11,198 nucleotides of DNA from Gammaproteobacteria bacterium (lineage in GTDB: Bacteria; Pseudomonadota; Gammaproteobacteria; GCA-001735895), in contig JAOTUD010000042.1 in the NCBI GenBank assembly GCA_029864065.1, forward strand, positions 1 to 11,198, written 5' to 3'. The position numbers and the translations under genes are program-made. Of this stretch, positions 1 to 6,263 are shown in pieces. The notes below the pieces were generated by a model that ran no database searches, was not told the DNA's origin, and saw nothing but the letters and a program-made list of their open reading frames with translations. Numbering within the stretch: the first letter of the stretch is position 1; each line of letters begins with the position of its first letter.

Positions 1-1
1 C

Positions 2-52
2 CATTCGATCAGGGCCATCTTCGGGTTCCGCCAGGATTACTGGAAAAAGTGA
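2..52 (+). CDS. 3' end of an upstream gene (partial, unidentified)
   Basis: The first 52 bases can be read as the last 16 codons of a gene that begins before the window, ending HSIRAIFGFRQDYWKK and a TGA stop. This frame has mostly G or C at third codon positions, as the certain genes here do, which is why it is preferred over the other two plus-strand frames that are also open at the window edge. The tail is too short to name a family. The FNR-type promoter region begins just after it, so it is probably not part of the oxidase-like operon. Confidence 0.3.
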   Translation, partial: HSIRAIFGFRQDYWKK

Positions 53-86
53 AAGGTCAAGCTATCACGACGGCCGCCGCGGCTAA

Positions 87-100
87 TTGACCAATGTCAA
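87..100. promoter_or_regulatory. Upstream FNR/DNR-family box (TTGACCAATGTCAA)
   Basis: A perfect inverted repeat with 5-bp arms and a 4-bp spacer, TTGAC-N4-GTCAA, matching 8 of the 10 defined positions of the FNR consensus TTGAT-N4-ATCAA. Its centre (93.5) lies 52 bp, about five helical turns, upstream of the second box at 139-152, so both would face the same side of the helix. Relative to the start site inferred near 187 it sits near -93.5, close to positions used by class I FNR/CRP activators. The symmetric TTGAC/GTCAA form may suit an NO-sensing DNR/NNR homologue as well as FNR. Binding is inferred. Confidence 0.5.
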
Positions 101-138
101 ACCCATCGCCCGGCGCGGATTACGACCATTTTTGCCAC

Positions 139-180
139 TTGACTTTTATCAATTCAATTTTGCCTTTGCATGGTTAATCT
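139..180 (+). promoter_or_regulatory. FNR-type class II promoter of the heme-copper operon
   Basis: TTGACTTTTATCAA at 139-152 matches 9 of 10 defined positions of the FNR/Anr/DNR box. A -10-like hexamer TAATCT lies at 175-180; it matches only three consensus positions, but these are the first, second and last, the most conserved ones. GTTAAT at 173-178 is an alternative. With TAATCT the start site would be near 187, placing the box centre at -41.5, the standard class II position where the activator replaces a -35 element. The stretch around it is AT-rich compared with its neighbours. The first gene starts at 307, leaving a leader of roughly 120 nt in which I see no convincing riboswitch. Confidence 0.6.
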
Positions 181-306
181 GCCAAGTGTCCAAAAGTATC
201 GCCGACCGCGGACCTCAGTATTGGCGTTCGTCACCTGGGCGGGTGGAGAAAGAGCGGGTAAGCGGGGTGATGCCACGGGGCCCGATCACTAAAAACGAGG
301 TTCGCC

Positions 307-489
307 ATGTCACAACAAGACCCAGCAATGTCGCAGCGAGACGATCTACCGAAACCCGAACGACTTCCTTTCTTTCAACGCGTGCTCGATAACCCCTTCC
401 TGTTGCTTTTCCTGGGGATAGTCATGCCCACGGTGTTTTACATCCTGTGGGGCATCATGGAAATCGCCACGCTGCCGATCGCGCCATGA
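307..489 (+). CDS. Small one-helix membrane protein, probable accessory subunit of the heme-copper enzyme
   Basis: A 60-residue protein with a charged, proline-containing N-terminal tail (residues 1-29), one hydrophobic helix (about 30-52) and a very short C-terminus. An ACGAGG ribosome site precedes its ATG. It ends 18 bp before the CuA subunit gene and is the first gene of the operon. B-type heme-copper oxidases such as Thermus ba3 carry a small single-helix subunit IIa, and small one-helix proteins are common in oxidase operons, so the natural reading is an accessory or assembly subunit. No sequence motif proves this; size, topology and position are the only evidence. The second Met (residue 8) is a less likely start because the ribosome site fits the first. 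Confidence 0.7.
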   Translation: MSQQDPAMSQRDDLPKPERLPFFQRVLDNPFLLLFLGIVMPTVFYILWGIMEIATLPIAP

Positions 490-507
490 CGCCGAGGAGG
501 CATTGAC

Positions 508-1047
508 ATGAGTTCATTCTTACCCCCATCGGAACGCAACTGGTGGAGCACGCCGGTCGGTAAACAGGAGATTATATGGATCGGGATCGCGCTGGTCTGG
601 TGCCTGATCATGTTTTTCATGATGCCCTACTGGCATATCTACGGAAAACAGAACCTGTCCAACGAGGCTTACCAGACCAATGCGCCCAGGTATCAGGCCA
701 ACGTCGATGCGATGGTCGCGAGTTACAAGGTCGGCGAAGAAGCGGGTATGCCGATCGTCAGGCCGCCCCCGGGGAGCGACGTTTACATGCTCGGCCGGCT
801 GTGGCAGTGGTACCCGATTCTCGAGCTGGAGAAAAACCAGAGTTACCGACTGCACCTGTCATCGATGGACTGGAACCACGGGTTTTCGCTGCAGCCGGTC
901 AATATCAACCTGCAAATCGTTCCAGGCTACGAAATGGTGATCACGGTCGCGCCGGACCAGGCTGGGGAATTTACCGTCGTGTGCAACGAGTTCTGCGGCA
1001 TAGGCCACCACCTGATGCTCGGCAAAATCTACGTGAAGGAGAATTGA
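508..1047 (+). CDS. Heme-copper oxidase/reductase subunit II with CuA centre
   Basis: A 179-residue electron-entry subunit with one N-terminal membrane helix (about 20-40) and a periplasmic cupredoxin domain. The CuA ligands are complete: H124 in DWNHGFSL, then the loop CNEFCGIGHHLM supplying C159, the backbone position at E161, C163, H167 and M170. W99 and W101 in RLWQWYP match the aromatic patch near CuA used for electron transfer from cytochrome c or another carrier. A single helix and short length are typical of ba3-like (B-type) subunits rather than the two-helix A-type form. GAGGAGG precedes the ATG. The stop is one base before the subunit I start, so the two are tightly coupled. An intact CuA means the enzyme takes electrons from a soluble periplasmic donor, not directly from quinol. 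Confidence 0.93.
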   Translation: MSSFLPPSERNWWSTPVGKQEIIWIGIALVWCLIMFFMMPYWHIYGKQNLSNEAYQTNAPRYQANVDAMVASYKVGEEAGMPIVRPPPGSDVYMLGRLWQWYPILELEKNQSYRLHLSSMDWNHGFSLQPVNINLQIVPGYEMVITVAPDQAGEFTVVCNEFCGIGHHLMLGKIYVKEN

Positions 1048-1048
1048 C

Positions 1049-2782
1049 ATGGCACAGTTCAGAGTTTGTCCGGATTCGGGATTTTATTTTGACAGGTCTG
1101 CCGAGAGCCTGATGAAGGCGAACGCGGTGGCCGGCGCGGTTTCGCTATTGATCGCGGGCATACTGGCGCTCGGGGTTATCCTGACCCGCTGGCAGGAAGT
1201 GCACCTGTTGCCCGCCGACATGTTTTACCAGGTACTGACCGGTCACGGTATCAACGCGCTGATTTTCTGGATCATATTCTTCGAAATGGCGATTCTCTAT
1301 TTCGCGTCGTCGACGCTGTTGCGCACGCGTATCGCCGCGCCGCGCTGGGCCTGGCTCGGCTTTGCGCTGATGATTATCGGCATGGTCATGAACAACGTGG
1401 CGGTATTGCAGGGCAATTCCAGCGTCATGATGACGTCATATGCGCCGATGCAGGCCGCGCCGCATTTTTACCTCGGATTGATCCTGTTCGCGGTGGGCGC
1501 GCTGATCGGGTGTTTCGTGTTTCTGGGCACCCTGGTCATCGCCAGGGAAGACCGCACCTACGAGGGGTCGATCCCGCTGGTCACCTTCGGCGCCCTTACG
1601 GCCTGCATCATTGCCATCTTCACGATCGCCTCGGGCGCGATCATCCTGGTGCCGACCTTCCTGTGGTCGATCGGCTACATCGGTCATATCGATGCGGCCA
1701 TGTACCGCGTCATCTGGTGGGGTATGGGGCACTCTTCGCAGCAAATCAACGTCGCCGCGCACGTCTCGGTCTGGTACCTGATCGTCGGCGTCCTGTTCAA
1801 CGCGCGGCCGATGTCGGAAAAGGTCAGCCGCAGCGCGTTCCTGCTCTACATCCTGTTCCTGCAACTGGCCAGCGCGCACCATATCCTGGTCGACCCGGGC
1901 ATCAGTTCCGAATGGAAGGTGTTCAACACCAGCTACGCGATGTACCTGGCGGTGCTGGCGAGCATGATTCACGGCCTGACGGTGCCCGGATCGATGGAGG
2001 TCGCGCAGCGCGCCAAGGGGTACACCAAGGGCATGTTCGAATGGCTGCGCAAGGCGCCGTGGGGGAACCCGGTGTTTTCAGGCTTCTTCTTCTCGCTGAT
2101 TATTTTCGGCTTCATCGGCGGCATCACCGGCGTGGTCATGGGCACCGAGCAGATCAACCTGATCATCCACAACACCATTTACGTGCCGGCGCATTTCCAC
2201 GCGACCGTTGCGGTGGGCACCACGCTGACCTTCATGGCGCTGACCTACCTGCTGATCCCGGTGCTGTTCCGGCGAGCGCTGTTCCTTCCGGGGGTTGCAA
2301 AGATACAGCCCTACGTATTCTCGGCGGGTATGACGCTGATGATCCTGTTCATGCTCGGCGCGGGTACGCTCGGGGTAGCACGGCGTCACTGGGACATGGA
2401 CTTTACCGGTGCGTTGCTCGCCTTCGAATACCCGGGCACCGCCTACACGTTGATGGCGGTCGCCGGCATCGGCGGCGTGCTCGGCGTGCTCGGTGGCGCG
2501 ATGTACCTGGTGGTTACGGTCGGCTCGCTGTTGTTCGGCAAGAAGCTCGACGAATCCGCGGGCCTGTTGCAGGGATTCGGCATGCCGCTGGCGCCTTCCT
2601 CCTATAACGTCGAGCAACCCGAGCGGCTGCAGATGGCGCCGAAACTCGCGGTCGAACAGCATGGTTCGGCGGGATTCGAGGCGCCCGGAACCTTCGCGCT
2701 GGCGCTGGCGTTGCTGGTCTGCTTCGTCGTGTACTACTTTATTAACTGGGACTACCTGTCATCGGTATGGCCGCTGAGTTAA
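1049..2782 (+). CDS. B-type (ba3-like) heme-copper subunit I lacking the active-site tyrosine; candidate NO reductase or unusual oxidase
   Basis: The 577-residue catalytic subunit has about 13 membrane helices. All metal ligands are present: H66 (TGHG) and H384 for the low-spin heme, H382 for the high-spin heme, and H228, H277 and H278 for CuB or the equivalent metal. HNTIYVPAHFH (374-384) and HHILVDPG (277-284) are typical of ba3-like enzymes, and the H228-H277 spacing of 49 equals that of Thermus ba3. Where ba3 reads GHPxVY, this protein reads GHSSQQ: the tyrosine cross-linked to the CuB histidine is Q232. Loss of that tyrosine is known from NO reductases, including recently described non-classical families, so O2 reduction cannot be assumed. 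AAGGAG seven bases before the ATG fixes the start. The last helix (about 548-567) lies after a soluble stretch at 500-545. Confidence 0.9.
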   Translation: MAQFRVCPDSGFYFDRSAESLMKANAVAGAVSLLIAGILALGVILTRWQEVHLLPADMFYQVLTGHGINALIFWIIFFEMAILYFASSTLLRTRIAAPRWAWLGFALMIIGMVMNNVAVLQGNSSVMMTSYAPMQAAPHFYLGLILFAVGALIGCFVFLGTLVIAREDRTYEGSIPLVTFGALTACIIAIFTIASGAIILVPTFLWSIGYIGHIDAAMYRVIWWGMGHSSQQINVAAHVSVWYLIVGVLFNARPMSEKVSRSAFLLYILFLQLASAHHILVDPGISSEWKVFNTSYAMYLAVLASMIHGLTVPGSMEVAQRAKGYTKGMFEWLRKAPWGNPVFSGFFFSLIIFGFIGGITGVVMGTEQINLIIHNTIYVPAHFHATVAVGTTLTFMALTYLLIPVLFRRALFLPGVAKIQPYVFSAGMTLMILFMLGAGTLGVARRHWDMDFTGALLAFEYPGTAYTLMAVAGIGGVLGVLGGAMYLVVTVGSLLFGKKLDESAGLLQGFGMPLAPSSYNVEQPERLQMAPKLAVEQHGSAGFEAPGTFALALALLVCFVVYYFINWDYLSSVWPLS

Positions 2783-3711
2783 CCAGTATGGCGGCGACGC
2801 GGACGGTGCATCGAGCGGACCTCGGCGTGGCTGGCCGGGACGGGGCCAGGACCCTTTTCGGCCAGTTAACGAACCTGCTCAAGTTGCGTATCGGCGTGAT
2901 CATGATGCTGACCGCGCTGGCGGCGATGATGATCACCCCGGGCCCCGAACCGAGTCCGTTCGAAATGCTGGTGCTCGCCTTCGCGGTACTGATTTCGGCC
3001 GGCAGCGCCGGCGCGTTCAATCAGTACTACGAGGTCGACCTCGACCGCCGCGTGGCGCGCACCTGCACCCGTCCGTTCGTCACCGGTTATTTTCGCAGGC
3101 GTCCGCTATGGCTCGCGATCATCGGCCTGCTGCTGGTGGCGGGCGTCGGCTCGGCGGCACTGGTGTTGAATGTGGCGGCGGCGGTCTATATATTTCTCGG
3201 CGCGTTTTTCTACGCGATCGTCTATACCGTCTGGCTCAAGCGTCGCTCCTGGACCAATATCGTCATCGGCGGCGCGTCGGGCAGTTTCGCGGTGCTGGCG
3301 GGCGCCGCCGCGGTCGACCCGGGTCTCGGCCCGGTGCCGATCATGCTCGCTGTGGTGCTGTTCCTGTGGACGCCATCTCATTTCTGGAGCCTCGCGATCG
3401 CGAAGAACCGGGATTACAGCAAGACCGGGGTGCCGATGCTGCCGGTCATTATCGGCAACCAGCGTTGTGCACGGGTGGTGATGGCTAACACCCTGGCGCT
3501 GGTCGCGATCTCGGTGTTGCCGTTTTTTTACGGCATGAGCTGGATCTACCTGCTCGCCGCCGTCGCCGGTGGCGGCTATTTCGTATACCACAATTACCTG
3601 ATGATCCGGGATCCGTCGCCGCGGGTGGCGATGAAAAGTTTTTTCACGTCGCTGTTGCAACTGGTGCTGCTGCTGGTCGGCGCGGTTCTCGACGTGTTGC
3701 TGCTCGGGTAG
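2767..3711 (+). CDS. Divergent protoheme IX farnesyltransferase (heme O synthase family, UbiA superfamily)
   Basis: A 314-residue polytopic membrane prenyltransferase. The diphosphate/Mg motif is recognisable as NQYYEVDLDRRVARTCTRP (85-103), and LFLWTPSHFWSLAI (198-211) and VPMLPVIIG (222-230) match later conserved blocks. It would attach an isoprenoid tail to heme B to make heme O for the enzyme encoded upstream. Several normally fixed positions differ: E89 replaces the first Asp, V96 the usual Met, S204 the second Pro of WTPPHFW, and the Pro-rich segment after NIVIGGAAG is GSFAVLAG. It may therefore be a dedicated paralogue with altered substrate or tail. No heme A synthase (CtaA) gene is in the window. 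The gene overlaps the subunit I stop by 16 nt; neither this ATG nor the next (2788) has a clear ribosome site, so translational coupling is likely. Confidence 0.87.
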   Translation: MAAELTSMAATRTVHRADLGVAGRDGARTLFGQLTNLLKLRIGVIMMLTALAAMMITPGPEPSPFEMLVLAFAVLISAGSAGAFNQYYEVDLDRRVARTCTRPFVTGYFRRRPLWLAIIGLLLVAGVGSAALVLNVAAAVYIFLGAFFYAIVYTVWLKRRSWTNIVIGGASGSFAVLAGAAAVDPGLGPVPIMLAVVLFLWTPSHFWSLAIAKNRDYSKTGVPMLPVIIGNQRCARVVMANTLALVAISVLPFFYGMSWIYLLAAVAGGGYFVYHNYLMIRDPSPRVAMKSFFTSLLQLVLLLVGAVLDVLLLG

Positions 3712-3728
3712 CCGCGAGACTAACGCCA

Positions 3729-4529
3729 ATGCGCACAATAATGTTCATATGCACTTTATTGCTGCATATGATGGCCGCATCCATTGCCGGCGCAACCACG
3801 CAAGCTTCACAACCCGCCTTCGACTATGACCGGGCGCTCGCCTTCAGCCAGGCGGCAATCGGCGTAAGCGTTGGCAATCATCGTTTCACCGACATTGATG
3901 GCAGGGCGGTAACGCTGGACTCGTTTCGCGGCAAACCGCTGGTGATCGGCATGATCTACACCAGCTGTTACCAGGTATGCCCGATGACGACCCGTCACCT
4001 CGCCACGGTCGTGCAAAAGGCGCGTGACGCGCTCGGGGACGACAGCTTTGCGATCGCGCTGGTCGGCTTCGACAGCGCGGTCGACACGCCGCCCGCGATG
4101 CGCTATTTCGCCGGCCAGCAGGGAATCGACGGCTCGGGCTGGCACCTGTTGAGCGGCACCCGGGACAACGTCGAAGCCCTGTCCGCCGACCTCGGATTCC
4201 AGTACTTCCCGTCTTCGAACGGCTTCGACCACCTGATCCAGGCCAGCATTATAGATGCCGAGGGGCGCGTTTACCGGCAGGTTTACGGGCAGGTTTTCGA
4301 AACGCCGTTGCTGGTCGACCCGTTGATCGAACTGGTGCTCGGACGCGCGGCGCCAAAACGGTCGTTACTGGAAAACCTGGGCGCCAGGATAAAACTGTTC
4401 TGCACCACTTATGATCCGGCGCGCGACGGCTACTACTTCGATTACTCGCTGTTTCTCGGCATGCTGATCGGTGCCTCGATCATCCTGGTCACGACAGGTT
4501 TTGCGCTTCGCGAATTACGCAAACGCTGA
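3729..4529 (+). CDS. SCO1/SenC-family copper chaperone with C-terminal membrane anchor
   Basis: A 266-residue thioredoxin-fold protein. Residues 1-21 resemble a cleavable export signal or anchor. The copper-binding pair is C80 and C84 in TSCYQVCPM, and the third ligand is H168 in GFDHLIQASIID, the usual SCO arrangement. The extension LFCTTYDPARDGYYF (223-237) matches a block seen in longer SCO proteins and is followed by a membrane helix (about 239-260) and a basic tail. SCO proteins load or reduce CuA, which fits the intact CuA site of the subunit II encoded upstream. It starts 17 bp after the prenyltransferase gene and closes the first transcription unit. C225 is an additional cysteine outside the thioredoxin core. 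Confidence 0.9.
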   Translation: MRTIMFICTLLLHMMAASIAGATTQASQPAFDYDRALAFSQAAIGVSVGNHRFTDIDGRAVTLDSFRGKPLVIGMIYTSCYQVCPMTTRHLATVVQKARDALGDDSFAIALVGFDSAVDTPPAMRYFAGQQGIDGSGWHLLSGTRDNVEALSADLGFQYFPSSNGFDHLIQASIIDAEGRVYRQVYGQVFETPLLVDPLIELVLGRAAPKRSLLENLGARIKLFCTTYDPARDGYYFDYSLFLGMLIGASIILVTTGFALRELRKR

Positions 4530-4544
4530 CGCCGCGGACCAGGC

Positions 4545-4602
4545 AGCGGGCCGCCGGCATTACGTTCACCGCGCATCCGCGCGCCGGCAGCCATTGCCCG
4601 CT
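4545..4602. repeat. GC-rich nested inverted repeat after the SCO gene (possible terminator or structured element)
   Basis: AGCGGGC (4545-4551) pairs with GCCCGCT (4596-4602). Just inside, GCCGGC (4553-4558) pairs with another GCCGGC (4583-4588), leaving a 24-nt loop that itself contains complementary GCG/CGC. No T-run follows, so it is not a canonical intrinsic terminator. Its place between the SCO stop and the next promoter would suit Rho-assisted termination or 3'-end protection of the first operon's mRNA. Confidence 0.35.
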
Positions 4603-4613
4603 ACGGATCCGAC

Positions 4614-4655
4614 TTGATATTAGTCAGAGCGGTTTCGGCCTGCTTCGGCTAGAGT
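4614..4655 (+). promoter_or_regulatory. Second FNR-like class II promoter, for the cytochrome b fusion gene
   Basis: TTGATATTAGTCAG (4614-4627) has one perfect FNR half-site and a 3-of-5 second half, 8 of 10 defined positions in all. TAGAGT at 4650-4655 matches the -10 consensus at four of six positions. The box centre (4620.5) lies 29.5 bp before the first base of this hexamer, exactly the spacing found at the first operon's promoter, giving an inferred start near 4662 and a box at -41.5. The coincidence supports shared control of both units, but the weak second half-site keeps this tentative. Confidence 0.45.
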
Positions 4656-4700
4656 CGTGTTTTCTGCTGGCTTTCTTTATTTACAAGAGACGACGAATAC

Positions 4701-6263
4701 GTGTTGGTCAATCCCGTTAAACGCGCCTACCTCGCGCTCGAGTCCTGGTTCAATCTCTCGTTCGGCAGCGAGTGGAACCCGTTATACCATCTCGGCACGC
4801 TGTCGTTTTTCCTGTTCTGGGTCGTCCTGGTCAGCGGCATATACCTGTTCATCCCGTTTCACGGTAGCCTCGATGGCGCGCACGCGTCGATCGAGTACAT
4901 GACGCACCAACAGTGGTACGCGGCCGGCGTCATGCGCAGCCTGCACCGCTACGCGTCCGATGCGGTCATCGTCACGGTGCTGCTGCACCTGTTCAAGGAA
5001 TTCGCGTCCGGCCGCTATCGCGGTTTCCGCTGGTTTTCCTGGGTTACCGGGATACCTACGCTGTGGATGGTGGTGACGCTCGGGATAACCGGGTACTGGC
5101 TGGTCTGGGATGAAATGGCCCAGTTCGTCGCGGTCGGCTCGGCGCGACTGATGGATGCGTTGCCGATATTTTCAGGGGCGATGACGCGCAATTTCGTCTC
5201 CGGCGGCATGACAGATCGCTTCTTTATCCTGATAGAATTCCTGCACCTGCTGGGTCAGCCGTTGCTGCTGGTGTTCATGCTGTGGCTGCACGTGAAACGC
5301 ATGTCCAACGTCAATATAAATCCGCCTCGGGGGCTGGCCGCAGGCACCTTCGCCGCGCTGCTGGCGCTGTCGCTGTACGAGCCGGCGACGAGCCACGCGC
5401 CCGCCAACCTCGCGCGCGTGCCGCAGGAGATCCACATCGACTGGTTTTACCTGAACGTCTACCCGCTGCTCGAACTGTGGCCCGCGCAACAGGTCTGGAT
5501 GCTGACCATCGGCGTCACGCTGCTGTTGATGATGACACCGTGGCTGCTGCCGAAGAAGGACGGGGCCAAGGCGGTCGTCGATCTCGAGCACTGCAACGGT
5601 TGCGGCATCTGTTTCGAAGATTGCCCGTTCGACGCGATCACGCTGCAGGCGCGTAGCGACGGCGCGCGCTATGATCACGAAGTGGCCGTCGACCCCGCGC
5701 TGTGCGGCGCCTGCGGCATCTGCGCGGGATCCTGCCCGGCGTCCAACCCGTTCCGTATGCCGCGTGGCGAACTGAAGACCGGTATCGATATGCCGCAGCT
5801 GCCGGTAGACGAAATGCGCCGCCGCGTGCGGGAAACCCTCGACTCGATGCTCGGCGAGCTGAAAATACTGTTGATCGGTTGCGAACACGGGTTGAACGTC
5901 GAGCGCCTCGACGGCGACGAGGTCCGCGGCATCCGCCTGATCTGCAGCGGCATGCTGCCGCCGACGCTGGTCGAGTACGCTTTGAAGCACGGCGCCGATG
6001 GCGTCATGGTGGTCGGCTGCCGGCAAAATGACTGTTATTTTCGATTTGGCAATCGCTGGACGCGCATGCGTTTCGCCGGCGAGCGCAAACCGATACTGCG
6101 CGCTCGCGCGGAACGCGAACGTATCCTGATACACGGTGCCGCCGAGCCCGATATAGGCGCAATCGAGGATGACCTCGCCGGGTTCCGCGAGCGCTTGCGC
6201 GAACTGAAGCCGGCCGAGGCGGTTTCATCCGTATCACCGGAGACGAGGCGAGCGCGTGACTGA
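4701..6263 (+). CDS. Cytochrome b6-like / 2x[4Fe-4S] ferredoxin / MvhD-like fusion protein
   Basis: A 520-residue fusion. Residues 1-200 form a four-helix cytochrome b with bis-His heme pairs H82/H96 (14 apart) and H182/H197 (15 apart); the 15 spacing is the b6 pattern, mitochondrial-type cytochrome b having 14. Two more helices (about 211-226 and 262-281) follow, then a ferredoxin domain with C298, C301, C304, C308 and C335, C338, C341, C345. The C-terminal part (about 386-505) resembles MvhD/FrhD of hydrogenase-heterodisulfide reductase systems, with C394, C415 (CSGMLPP), and C440 and C445 in GCRQNDCYFRFGN, probably a [2Fe-2S] site. Six helices with a cytoplasmic N-terminus place the Fe-S domains in the cytoplasm. 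It could exchange electrons between a cytoplasmic partner and the quinone pool. The start is GTG with a weak ribosome site. No Rieske protein or hydrogenase is nearby. Confidence 0.85.
   Translation: MLVNPVKRAYLALESWFNLSFGSEWNPLYHLGTLSFFLFWVVLVSGIYLFIPFHGSLDGAHASIEYMTHQQWYAAGVMRSLHRYASDAVIVTVLLHLFKEFASGRYRGFRWFSWVTGIPTLWMVVTLGITGYWLVWDEMAQFVAVGSARLMDALPIFSGAMTRNFVSGGMTDRFFILIEFLHLLGQPLLLVFMLWLHVKRMSNVNINPPRGLAAGTFAALLALSLYEPATSHAPANLARVPQEIHIDWFYLNVYPLLELWPAQQVWMLTIGVTLLLMMTPWLLPKKDGAKAVVDLEHCNGCGICFEDCPFDAITLQARSDGARYDHEVAVDPALCGACGICAGSCPASNPFRMPRGELKTGIDMPQLPVDEMRRRVRETLDSMLGELKILLIGCEHGLNVERLDGDEVRGIRLICSGMLPPTLVEYALKHGADGVMVVGCRQNDCYFRFGNRWTRMRFAGERKPILRARAERERILIHGAAEPDIGAIEDDLAGFRERLRELKPAEAVSSVSPETRRARD

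Noticed and set aside
87..392. A 101-codon open frame through the promoter region on the plus strand
   Set aside because: It crosses both FNR-like boxes and the start of the 60-residue gene, has no family resemblance, and its arginine-rich product is typical of a chance frame in GC-rich DNA.
1049..2782. Calling subunit I a standard cytochrome c oxidase (CoxA or cbb3 CcoN)
   Set aside because: HNTIYVPAHFH and HHILVDPG are ba3-like, the A-type GHPEVY motif is absent, and no cytochrome c subunits of a cbb3 operon are present.
5172..6134. A 320-codon minus-strand open frame opposite the cytochrome b fusion gene
   Set aside because: Its product is low-complexity, rich in His, Gln, Arg and Ala, and lies antisense to a gene with complete heme and Fe-S motifs.
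4701..6263. Calling the fusion a cytochrome bc1 or b6f subunit
   Set aside because: No Rieske or cytochrome c1/f gene is adjacent, and the C-terminal ferredoxin and MvhD-like domains do not occur in those complexes.
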